From: Ganoderma boninense
Taxonomy: Eukaryota; Basidiomycota; Agaricomycetes; Polyporales; Polyporaceae
Reading direction: 5' to 3'
Length of the DNA stretch: 64,000 nucleotides
NCBI GenBank assembly: GCA_002900995.3
Contig: CM035306.1
Span: 1,798,001 to 1,862,000, forward strand
The notes under the pieces are model-generated. The model saw nothing but the letters and a program-made list of their open reading frames with translations, did not search any database and had not been told where the DNA came from. Made by a program: the position numbers and the translations under genes. Of this stretch, positions 50,960 to 63,046 are shown piece by piece; position 1 is the first letter of the stretch, and each line of letters opens with the position of its first letter.

Positions 50960-51438
50960 CTTAATTGCACCCCCTCAGACTACCCACGATATCTACACTA
51001 TGCTGACGAAATTTGAGCTGGTCCGTTTTAGTCGATCCCCTTGCTATCCAATACCCACCCGGTTCCGTGTACTTTATTCTCGGTGCAACTCTCATCGCAC
51101 GTCCTCTCATCCCACCCGCAAGTTGAGCGTTGTTGTTATTTGTTTTCTCGTCTGTCCGTAACCCCATTATTCACGATCCTGCATCCCCCATCTTCACAAT
51201 ATAATACCGCCGCATTGTGTGGCGTTCGTTCTCGCATGATTTCATACGGACGTTTTTGGGGGGTTGTTGCAAGAGCAAGCGTCACTCCATTGGAACATTC
51301 ACGATTTATGCAGCCATTATGCGTCCCATTCATCAACTCCACCTCAAACCATGGTCAAAATCGTCGCGGTCACCTAGTGACCCTCCCCCTATGATTACCG
51401 TCCTGTTGATGTGTTGTACAATTACTTGGATAATTAGA
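50960..51438. other. Intergenic region between convergent genes, 0.48 kb
   Basis: 3' flanks of the DYRK gene and the mitochondrial kinase gene. No gene or repeat seen. Confidence 0.45.
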
Positions 51439-53097
51439 CTAAATTTCGATGTCGCCTCCATCGTCGAGGCAGCGAAGTTTGATATAAACGTCGCTCCCTG
51501 CCAAATCAGTCAGTGTGGACGCGAGGCGACGGGAAAATAGAGAGAGCGCACCCCAGCCGTCCAGCGACTTGAAGTCGAGCGACCCTCCGAAGTACTTCGC
51601 ATACAGCCTGCTCATCGGCAGTCCATATCCGAGCCCCGCGATGGTGCCCATGCCCATCTGCACACCGCGTCCGGTGATTTCGGAGAACAGGCTCTCGCTG
51701 CCCCCACCGTCGATTGCCCCGCCCCCGCTCATGTGCTGGGCTGCATACGGGCCGCCACCCATGCCCTCATCTTCCCAATGCAGGCCCTGGTCCTCCGCGC
51801 CGCGGCCGGCGGTCGTGAAGGAGTATGAGAAGATGCGGGACATGTTCGTGGGCGACACGCCTCCCCCCTGATCGCGCACGCGAAGGAAGAGGAAGCGCGA
51901 GGGGGGCTTGGCGGTGCGGAGAGACGAGACGGGAGACGCGGATGCGCCGCGTCGGGGTGGCCCATTGTCGGGGTGCAGCTGGGAGGAGACAGTTATGACA
52001 ACGGGCGGAATGGGGCTAGACGAGGAGTAGGAGTGGTGGCGCTGGTGCCATTCCACGCTCGCGCGGAACGAGTTCTTGAGGATTTCGGTGAGGACGTATT
52101 CAAGGTGCACAGGCACGTAGCTGGAGGCATGTAGAGGCGCGATATGAGAATGAGAGAGAGATGCGAGAATTCAAGTCTCGAATGGGCACTCACGCGAATG
52201 TCGCGTCTGCATCCCCGTCAATTATGATTTGCGGACTGGCTCCAAGGGTGGCCTCGCACAGATCCTTGACAAACGACCCGCATACACCGATGAGCTCTTT
52301 TAGCGAGCATGTGAGGTCCACGACGCCTTGATGGTTACTCGTCCCGTCCCCAAGCGCGAGGTCTCTCGAAATGGCGATATGTTGTTCAGCGAGAAGCCGG
52401 ACAGCTATTCGATTGCGTATGGTGCTGTCCAAAAACTCGCTAATTTGCTCCGGGGTCAAGTATCATGCGCACTCCTGAAAGCTGGTCCGGACGCCGCCGC
52501 GGCCAAACCACAGCATTCGTTCATCAGTCTGTCCTCTTTCCCCCCGGTACCGAACGGAGGCACTCACCCCTTAGCCATCGCCGAGATGTCATCCGCATGG
52601 TTCCTGACGAGGTCCGCCAGGTTCTCGATGAGGAGCGCGTTCTCCCTGAGCGTGCGCACGGGCGGGTGTGTGACGAGGAACTGGAACGCACGGCGGTTGG
52701 ACTGGAGTGTTCGCGCAATGTACGGGTTCATGCCGATGATGAATGGGAGGGCCTCGAGCGCATGTGCACGCTTCGCGAGCATCCTCGGGATCTCACTAAG
52801 GACATAGCCGACGGACTGGAGTACAGAATCTGGGGTGAGAGGCTGGGCGAAAGAGAGGAGCTTTGTAAGGGTCAGGGGACGCGGGGGCTGCTTCGCGTGC
52901 TATTCTATGAGGCAAGAGAGCTCACCGGGGGAGACTAGGCTGTTGGTAGATTGCTCTGGGTGGGAGATGAAGCTGCTTCGCCGAGGGGTGGAGTGGTAGC
53001 CTGAGGTGTATCCTGGACGAGTCGAAGCTGGAACACCATACCGGATCGCCGATGAGCGTAAACGAGTTGCCTGTAGCGATAAGGGGGCTGTTCTCAT
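51439..53097 (-). CDS. Mitochondrial PDK/BCKDK-type protein kinase
   Basis: Mitochondrial histidine-kinase-like Ser kinase that inactivates pyruvate or branched-chain 2-oxo-acid dehydrogenase. The four-helix part contains ALPFIIGMNPYIARTLQ and LLAEQHIAIS. The GHKL ATPase part shows the N box (EILKNSFRA), G1 (RDQGGGVS), FSYSFTTAG, and G2 (GLGYGLPMSRLYAKYFGG). The C-terminus, after an intron, reads GWGSDVYIKLRCLDD. The ATG at 53097 gives an Arg/Ser-rich N-terminus like a mitochondrial presequence. However, that first exon and the next clear coding block (AKQPPRPLTLTKLLSFAQPL, near 52890) cannot be joined in frame by a normal-length GT-AG intron, so the 5' structure is open. IIGMNP favours the BCKDK branch slightly. 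Confidence 0.88.
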
Positions 53098-53416
53098 GCT
53101 GGGCTTCGTGAGAGCTGCGTGGGCGAGACGACGAGAGCGAGAAGAACATAGAGATGGGGAGAGGGAGAGTTGGGGGTCATCTCATCTGAGCCAGTCGTGG
53201 CCGGAGCTTGCAGACCAGACGCGTGGCGCGTCGCCAGTCCCCATCCATAGCGCCCACCCTGCGCCTCAACCCCGCCATCCGCCTGAAACGCGACTTGCAC
53301 CCACGCCTTCGCCGTTCGCAACTTCGACGGCAGCCTACATGATCACGAAACCATAACGTCCGATAGCATAACAAGAGAAAAAATACGACATGCGTGGTGA
53401 TAATAATGCTACTAGT
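53098..53416. other. Short intergenic region, 0.32 kb
   Basis: Lies between the 5' end of the mitochondrial kinase and the 3' end of RPT1, both on the minus strand. It must hold the kinase promoter and perhaps a missed 5' exon. No TATA box seen. Confidence 0.4.
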
Positions 53417-55318
<1,902 letters not shown>

Positions 55319-55576
55319 AGTGTGCGATGTAGTGGCGGCAGAGAGAGAGGCGTTGCGGGACGGTCGCTTGGTCAGAAGCGAGGTGAGCAGAGGACGCGTC
55401 AGTACACGCGTAGGCGCCCGAACAAGCGCTAGCTGCCCACCTGCCATTTTGGGGTGCCAGGCTCCGACGCAAGCTCCCGGGTGGATACCAGAAAGAGACG
55501 ACTGTCGTCAGTCGGCCCTGTCTCCGCTCGTCCACAGTCCTTCGCCTTGCCCATCGTCCCTTCCATCCCTCACATC
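55319..55576. promoter_or_regulatory. Shared divergent promoter, RPT1 / VMA1
   Basis: Only 258 bases separate the start codons of the proteasome ATPase and the V-ATPase subunit A genes. I looked for the yeast proteasome control element GGTGGCAAA and did not find it. A GC-rich block with two ACGCGT-like words (gacgcgtc and acacgcgtag) lies at about 55392-55415. Confidence 0.45.
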
Positions 55577-57974
55577 ATGGCCGGCGCCCTCCCAAACGCA
55601 AAGCACAATCTACCCAAGATCAGAGATGAAGACCGGGAGTCGCGTTTCGGCCAGGTATTCGGTGTCTCTGGTCCCGTCGTCATTGCGGAGAACATGACCG
55701 GCTCTGCCATGTACGAGCTCGTCCGCGTCGGGCACGATGAACTCGTCGGAGGTGCGCCCCACTTTGGAGAACATGCAGAAGCAGCTCGCGTTAATCCAGT
55801 ATCCAGAGGTTATTCGAATCGACGCGGACAAAGCTACCATCCAAGTTTACGAGGAAACGTCCGGAGTTACCGTGGGCGATCCAGTCCTCCGGACAGGGAA
55901 GCCTCTCAGTGTCGAACTCGGTCCCGGTAAGTCCACCCCTGGGAATATTCAAGGGGTAGCCTGCTCAAGAATCTTGCAGGCCTCATGAGCAACATCGTCG
56001 ATGGTATTCAACGCCCATTACGAGTAGGTTTCTCATTCAAGATGTTTCCGATGGCCCATTAATTCAAGTCGTCCAGTCCATCCAAGAACTTTCAAAGTCA
56101 ATATATATTCCACGCGGTATTAACACCGATGCCCTTGACCGGTCATTGAAGTGGGACTTTAACCCCGTCAACTACAAGGTGTGTGGTTCCGCATGCTCAC
56201 CTACTTCATCTGTATCAATGTACCTCTTCAGGTTGGCGACCACATATCCGGAGGTGACATCTTTGGCCGCGTCTACGAGAACTCTCTCGTTGACAACCAC
56301 AAGATCATGCTTGGTCCTCGCGGTCTGGGTACAATTACCTACCTTGCTGACAAGGGTAGCTATGCTGTCGATGTAAGTATTTCCTTGCGTGTTCCATTGT
56401 CTAACACGCGTCCAACTCGGAAATTTGTCAGGATGTCGTTCTGGAGACAGAATTCAATGGCCAGACCACTAAGCACACCATGATGCAAGTGTGGCCAGTT
56501 CGTGCTCCCCGCCCTGTAACCGAAAAGCACACTGCAAACCACCCCCTGCTCACCGGCCAGCGTATTTTGGATGCACTATTCCCGTCAGTCAGAAGTCTCT
56601 CGTCCGATATTTCCGTAGACTGAATTGGGTTTCAGTTGCGTGCAGGGTGGAACGACTGCTATCCCCGGTGCCTTCGGATGTGGGAAGACCGTCATTTCGC
56701 AAGCCTTGTCCAAATACTCCAACAGTGATATTATCATCTACGTCGGTTGCGGAGAGCGTGGCAATGAGGTACGTGAACGAGCTTTGGGTGCTGACTCGGA
56801 GATTTACACGATACCGTTAGATGGCCGAAGTACTCATGGATGTGAGAAACTCATTCGCGTGCACATCCATTTGCTCATGCTGATGCCTGCCAGTTCCCCG
56901 AACTTACTATGGAGGTTGGTGACCGCCAAGAACCTATCATGAAGCGTACGACGCTCGTCGCCAATACCTCAAACATGCCTGTCGCGGCGCGTGAGGCATC
57001 TATCTACACCGGCATCACCCTCGCGGAGTACTTCCGTGACCAAGGCACCAACGTCTCCATGATGGCTGACTCGACATCGCGTTGGGCTGAGGCTTTGCGT
57101 GAAATCTCTGGTCGTCTCGCGGAGATGCCCGCTGACTCGGGTTATCCTGCTTACCTCAGTACCAAACTGGCTGGTTTCTACGAGCGTGCGGGTAAAGTTA
57201 CTTGCCTGGGTAACCCCGTTCGCCAGGGTACCGTGTCCATTGTCGGCGCGTGAGTGTAGCAAAGCAAGTGTTCAATGTGCCATGCTGACAGGCACCGTAG
57301 TGTGTCGCCTCCTGGTGGTGACTTCTCAGATCCTGTCACGGCCGCCACCCTCAGTATTGTGCAGGTGTTCTGGGGCCTTGACAAGAAGCTCGCGCAGCGG
57401 AAGCACTTCCCCTCCGTCAACTGGTCGCTGTCATACTCGAAATACACCAAGGTTCTTGAGCAGCACTACGAGACGACAGAACCCGGTTTCGTTGAGCTAC
57501 GTTCGAAGACGAAGGAGATCCTGCAGAAGGAAGAGGACCTCGCCGAAATCGTGCAACTCGTCGGCAAGTCCGCGCTCGGCGAGAACGACAAGATCACGCT
57601 CGAGGTCGCGCGCATGCTGAAGGATGACTTCCTGCAGCAGAACGGCATGTCCGAGTACGACCGTTTCTGCCCGTTCTACAAGACGAGCGCTATGCTCCGC
57701 AACTTCGTCGCGTTCCATGACGCGGCACAGAAGGCGGTCGTTGGTGGCGACGTAACCTTCGCGAAAATCCGGGAGTCCGCGTCCGACATCATGTTTAAAC
57801 TGTCCCAGATGAAGTTCGAGGTGTGTTCGTCAACAGCATGTCTGCCTTTGCTCTGCATACTCAATCGAGAATAACGCCGCACAGTCACCATCGCAAGGGA
57901 AGGAGCCGATCAAGCAGAAGATGGACTCTTTGTACAGCGAGATTCAGGAGAAGTTCCGTCAGCTGGTAGAGTAG
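55577..57974 (+). CDS. VMA1: V-type proton ATPase catalytic subunit A
   Basis: Catalytic subunit of the vacuolar V1 sector, which hydrolyses ATP to drive proton pumping. The start [20 protein letters not shown] leads into [19 protein letters not shown]. Walker A is [20 protein letters not shown], followed by [40 protein letters not shown], and [20 protein letters not shown] with [20 protein letters not shown]. The protein ends [12 protein letters not shown] at 57972-57974, near the family's ~615 residues. I read about eleven exons, including a 21-nt exon (56821-56841, MAEVLMD). No intein is present at the CGKT site used by the yeast VMA1 intein. Assignment is certain. Confidence 0.97.
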
Positions 57975-58440
57975 GCTGGACGCTATACCCATCTCATCAC
58001 GATTTTATCCTCTGTATGTCGCAATAGTGTTCTCAGTTTCCTCCTCGTCCCAGATGTGATGTCAGCGCTGTGCACGATGGAGTACTAGTGCTCGATGATT
58101 CGCCGCGTGCCATACCGTGGCTAATCTTCTACAAGACCTTCTAGACTATCGGTGACCGCCGGCGGATGAAGAGGCAGTCAGTTTATTATCTTATACGCCA
58201 ATCAAGTGAATATCCGATGGCCGCGCCTGCTGCGGATAGAAATGGTGCCGTCCCGACTGTCGGATTTCGTTCTACAAGCTGGTAGCAGGCGGTCTGGAGC
58301 GATATGCCCTGCTGCGGCCTGCGCAACAGTCGTGCGCAGGAATGATGCGTCATAGCGCCAGTCATGAGTGCATGACTACTTAAGCCCCCACGTCCTTGCA
58401 CACGGGACCCTAAGGTTCCTTGCCTCAACACCCCTACGCC
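57975..58440. other. Intergenic region, 0.47 kb
   Basis: 3' flank of VMA1 and promoter of the FAS1 gene. No clear TATA box and no gene seen. Confidence 0.45.
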
Positions 58441-61274
58441 ATGCTTCTCCTGCACACCGTACTCGCGGTGGTGTGCGGTGGGATGTTCGTTTCCGCCCAC
58501 CCTGAACCCGTTCGGGGTAGGGACTGGTACTCGGGGGACACCGAGTTTACCGACGCCAATGTTCCTTCTTACCATGTTCAGCACAGCGCCCCTGCGGATA
58601 GCGACGAACCTTGGGGGTGGGCTCCTCAGGGCCCTCAACAGGTCTTGGACACGCCCCCTCACCACGCAGAGGGCTTCGCTTTCCCGGGTGCTGATCCCAA
58701 GACCTGGCCCAAGCCACCGCACTCTGTCCCTGGGCCCCCTCAGGATGGGCCCGAGCCGCCGCAGTTCCCCCAGAACCGCACTATCACCACCGCCCCCCGG
58801 CCGCCCTGGGCCCCCTGGTCCTCCTCCACCTCCGCCCCCTCCCCCGAAGGACGGACCGCCTCACTTCCCTCATCCTCCTCACTTCCCCAAGCCTGGCGAC
58901 AACACGAAGGAGCAGACGGTGTACCAGTTTTTGGAAGGCCACCCGAAGTATGACGCGATTCGTATTAGGAGTGGTGCCACCGTAACTGACCGTCTCACCC
59001 AGGTTCTCACGTCTGTTTAAGCTCGTGAACTATACGGAAGACATCACCAACCTTCTTAACGATTCCGCGCAGAGGTGAGCACGTTCCAGGAACATCTCGC
59101 TGCGTATATCAATCAAGGCATGAGGCTGACTGTGCCGACAGCGTGACTTTCTTTGCCCTTCCCGACTTTGGGTTCCCGAAGCCGCCTCACCGCCGCGCGA
59201 GTAGCCATGAGGACTTCGAGTTTGAGGACCTCCTCCAGATGCGCGAGGGCTCTGTCGGGGACATGCTGGCCACCGCAGAGGGCTATTTGAACAGCGTTCG
59301 GAAGCCCGACGAGAAGAAGATCAAGGCCTTCCTCAAGTATGTGCTGCTCTACAACATCCTGCCTGAGAACACACCTCTGCAGGAGCTCGGGAAGAACAAC
59401 ACGTTTGCGACTGCACTCAAGCTTCGGGATGGGTCCCTGGATGGCGAGCCGCTTCGTATCCACGTCAAGAAGAGTTTCTTCCTCGATCCCCGCCCCTCCG
59501 TCAACTTCTTCTCCAAGGTTCTGATCCCTGACATTCCTGTCAAGAATGGTGAGTGCAATCCTGTACCACCTCTTCTGAGTATCCCAGACTCATCAGGGTT
59601 GATGCAGGTGTGATACACGTTGTCAACAAGCCAATTCTTCCCCCTCCTTCAATTTTCCAAATCGGATTCCTTCTTCAGAACGTTTTCTCGACATTTGTAA
59701 GTTGTGTTTTCGTACATTGCAAGATTGGATCACTCACTGGGCGTTGTAGACCTCCGCTCTTCAGCGAGTTGGGCTCACGGATGAGCTTGATTTCCGTAAC
59801 GTAGAGCGCGGTTCTGTCCAGGGCGAGCCTGCTGTTTCCGTCTTTGCACCTACGAACAAAGCGTTCGCCAAGCTGCCGCCGAAACTCAAGCTGTTCCTTT
59901 TCTCGCCATTCGGGGAGAAGGCTCTCAAGAAGCTTCTGCAATTCCACATCGTCCCGAAGGCTGTCGTACACTCGGGTATGTTCTCGCCGCGACTGTACCT
60001 TGATTTTCGCTTTCTGACTTTTTCGTCTACTTAGACTACTTCCACAATGCATCCAGTTCCGAGTCCGCTTTGCCCCGGGACAGCTCCGAGACTAGCGAGT
60101 TCTTCAGCAACATCGGCCATCATCTGGAGGAATGGTCCGCCATCGCTGAGGAGCACTTCGATGATGAAGATAGCTACGAGAACAATGCGTGGAGGGAGGA
60201 GAACTCGAACTTGGGCGGGCCTTCCTGGGAGAATGGCTACCAGTATGGCTACGACTCTAGTCCGTCTGGCGAGCCGTTCCGGCATGAAGGCCCTCACGAG
60301 GGTCCTCATTTCCCCAACCCCGGTGATGCTCCTCAGCATCATGGCCCTTTCCCATCGCCTCCTCCTCCTCCTCCCACTCAGGGTGGCCCTCACCCCCCGC
60401 CTCACTTCCCTCCCCGCCTGAGGTTTGGGTTCATTACCCCCCACCTCCCCCGCCGTCGCCGCCACCTCACTATGCGCAGAACCGCCCCGACCACCCACCT
60501 CCCCCGCCGCCTGATGTTTGGGTTCACTATCCCCCGCCTCCGCCACCTCCCCACGGTCCTCACCACCCGCCTCACTTCCCCGCGCCTCCTCCCCCTCCTC
60601 CGCCGTTCGAAGACTGGCCCAACCACACTCCGCCGCCTCCTCGCGGCCCAGCCCACGCTCCTCACTTCCCACCTCCGCCGCCGCCTCCTCATAGCCCGCA
60701 CCATGTGCCTCACTTCCCCCCGCCGCCGCCATTTGAAAGCTGGCCTCACCATGCTCCTCCGCCTCCACCTCCGCCTCACCGTGGCCCTCACCACGCTCCC
60801 CCGCCCCCGCCATCCGAGCATTGGCCTCACCACCCTCCACCTCCGTCGAGACCGCCCAGCGGACCTCATCCCCCTTCTCACCCTCCGGGCAAGGTGCCAA
60901 AGGGAAGTCCTCGTCACAAGGTTATTTTCTCGGTCAACACCACTGTGCCCACGCTTCTCGAAAACTTCCCTCTGCACCTGAAGGTCGTCCAGGTCGCATT
61001 CAAGGGCCCTCTTCCGAAGAAGCCCTTCTTTACAGGCTACCATACGATCGTCGTCGCGCACGGCCAGCCTGTCGCTGTGGCTGACGTGGCGGCACGCAAT
61101 GGTGCTATACATGTGATCACGAAGCTCCTGAACCCGTTCAAGAAGCCTGGCGATCATCACAAGCACGAAGAGGAGGGCGAGGAGCCTGCGTTTGGGCCCT
61201 TCGCCGAAGACTCGGAGGATGATGAGTGGGCGGGATGGGAGGAGTGGCTGCCCCGTTGGGCTGAAGAGGATTGA
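58441..61274 (+). CDS. Secreted fasciclin (FAS1) domain protein with proline/histidine-rich inserts
   Basis: Predicted cell-surface or extracellular adhesion-type protein. The start at 58441 gives a signal peptide (MLLLHTVLAVVCGGMFVSAH). A Pro/His/Trp-rich stretch follows. The first FAS1 domain begins TVYQFLEGHPK, continues through a 50-nt intron (gtatga to acccag) into FSRLFKLVNYTEDITNLLND, and has SVTFFALPDFGF and IHVVNKPILPPPSIF. The second has TSALQRVGLTDELDF, SVFAPTNKAFAKLPPKLKL and LKKLLQFHIVPKAVVHS. That domain is interrupted by an acidic then Pro/His-rich insert before its last part (RHKVIFSVNTTVPTLLENFP). The tail is acidic (EDSEDDEWAGWEEW). Frame changes occur near 58793 and 60412, explained by introns or by C-run length errors. 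No GPI signal is obvious. Confidence 0.85.
60355..60890 (+). repeat. CCT/CCG-rich low-complexity tract coding Pro/His repeats
   Basis: About 0.5 kb of the FAS1 gene codes for imperfect repeats of the type W-x-H-x-PPPPPP and HFP-PPPPP, with units such as DVWVHYPPPPPP and SEHWPHHPPPP. The matching DNA is strongly strand-biased to C, giving long meaningless open frames on the opposite strand. Confidence 0.8.
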
Positions 61275-61635
61275 GTTGCATTAGGTTGCGTCTATGTACG
61301 ATGAAGAAAGCCTTTCTGTTCCTACGTTCGTTCTAGTTTTCATATTTAGCGTTCGGACACTCGATGCGGTGCAATGCCATCATGGTAGGTATTAACTTAT
61401 GTATCGAGGCTACTAGAACCTGAATATACATGTTCTTGAGATTGCGGACAAAGACCTGGCCGGAGAGTGTTGCGTTTGTTCCGCCGTCGTTACAGCATGT
61501 CGTTAGTAGCTTAGACGTCGACAGGCTGAGGCTTGCGGGGCGATGGCGGAGGCTCCGAGAAGGGAGCTCGGTGTTTGCCGGTCTGCTTCCTTATTGGGAC
61601 GTGCTATGACGCAGAGGATTCGCTGTAGGTCGTCC
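61275..61635. other. Intergenic region, 0.36 kb
   Basis: 3' flank of the FAS1 gene and promoter of ATP12. In-frame ATGs at 61606 and about 61543-61545 could extend ATP12 upstream. Nothing else seen. Confidence 0.4.
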
Positions 61636-62783
61636 ATGTCCATGTACCGCCAGGCTGCCCGTGCGTTCCTCCCTCTCCTCCAAAACACCCCGCGCAGGGC
61701 CCTTCCCGTAAGACGTGCTGTGCTATGTCTTGCCAGGACCTACGCGACGGTCCCAGACTCAGGCCCTGCTGTCACTGCAACAAACCGTACGTATCCACCT
61801 CTCGCACATGCCCAGCCGTCCTAACGCCCTCATTTCCAGGAGCTGAGGCAAGCTTGAAGCGATTCTGGAAGAATGTCGACATCGAAAAGCGCGACGGTGG
61901 CTACGCGGTCACTTTGGACAAACGCCCTCTCAGAACACCCTCAGGCAACCGCCTCATCATCCCTCCGGAGAAGAGACTCGTCGCTGCTCTTATTGCGTCC
62001 GAATGGGAAAACCAGACCACAGTATTGAAGCCACATGCACTCCCTATGGTATGTTCCTTTCCGTTCTGGCTTCTATCCAGCTCTCAGCAAGGCTACAGAC
62101 GTCCCTTGCCTCAAGAGCGTTGGATGCATTCGAGGATGAGCCGACTCGGGAGGAAGTGCGAGCGCAGCTGCTCAAGTATTTTGAGACAGACACTATCTGG
62201 TGCGTTCATCCTTGTCCGTTTTTACCTCTGTGAACTACGCCGAACGTTGTTCATAGCTACCATGCCGATGCTCCTGCCGCTCTTGTCAAGCTCCAAGACG
62301 CGCACTGGAAACCTATCCTCGACTGGGCGAGGTCCGCCTTCGACGTCGAAATCTCGACCACAGACTCTCTCCTCGTACCTACACAACCCCCGGAAACAAT
62401 CCTCAAGTTTAATGACGTCCTGTCCAAGTTCACGCCATGGGAGATGGCTGGTTTGTCCCCCGCTTTTACTTGTTTACCATTGCGCCAAAATGACGCGTTC
62501 CCCTTTATAGCCATGGAACGCGCGACGTACACCTCAAAATCCTTCCTCGTCGCTCTCGCGCTTGTCAAGCGCCACATAGACGTAGACCAAGCTGCGCAGG
62601 CTGCTCATGTCGAAGTAAATAGCCAGATCGAACGGTGGGGTGAGGTCGAAGACAGTACGTGCAGTTGAGCGTTCGTCGCACGTCCATCCTTCTGACTGAA
62701 CCACCTTTCTAGGTCACGACGTAGACTACCACGACATGAGGAGGCAGCTCGGCAGTGCTTCATGTCTCCTTGCAGACTACTGA
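61636..62783 (+). CDS. ATP12: ATP synthase F1 assembly chaperone ATP12
   Basis: Mitochondrial chaperone that protects the F1 alpha subunit before assembly of the F1 ring. The N-terminus from 61636 is basic and hydroxylated (MSMYRQAARAFLPLL, then RRALPVRRAVLCLARTYAT), a good presequence; upstream in-frame starts exist. The mature part shows LKRFWKNVDIEKRDGGYAVT, LDKRPLRTPSGN, ASEWENQ, RALDAFEDEPTREEVRAQLL with KYFETDTIW, YHADAP, and the C-terminal ALVKRHIDVDQAAQAAHVEV with IERWGEVEDSHDVDYHD. Six exons are read, ending CLLADY with TGA at 62781-62783. Length near 290 residues fits the family. Confidence 0.93.
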
Positions 62784-63046
62784 AGTCGTTCCACCCTGTA
62801 TCCCATACACCCCTTAGAATTTTAGTCGGAGAGAGCTACTAGACTATCAACGAATGTCCCGTTGGAACTAGTCTCCGTAGCTGACCATATCCTCATCTGG
62901 ATAACAGTCGATCCAATTGGGATAGTTGGAACCCCGCCAGGTTGAGCAGCACCAATGTTCCATTCCGTGCATGCTACAGAAGACATGACTATATGGCAAA
63001 GTAACATCGATCACGCAGCGAGCTCAACTCCTCCGACGTGGTTCTG

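Noticed and set aside
56690..56720. Possible VMA1 intein
   Set aside because: The CGKT insertion site is uninterrupted.
58929..59007. A third apparent frameshift in the FAS1 gene
   Set aside because: A 50-nt intron from gtatga to acccag restores the conserved FAS1 text FSRLFKLVNYTED, so no frameshift is needed.
60402..61166. Minus-strand open frame of 254 codons, Arg-rich
   Set aside because: It is the shadow of the Pro-rich CCT/CCG coding tract on the plus strand.
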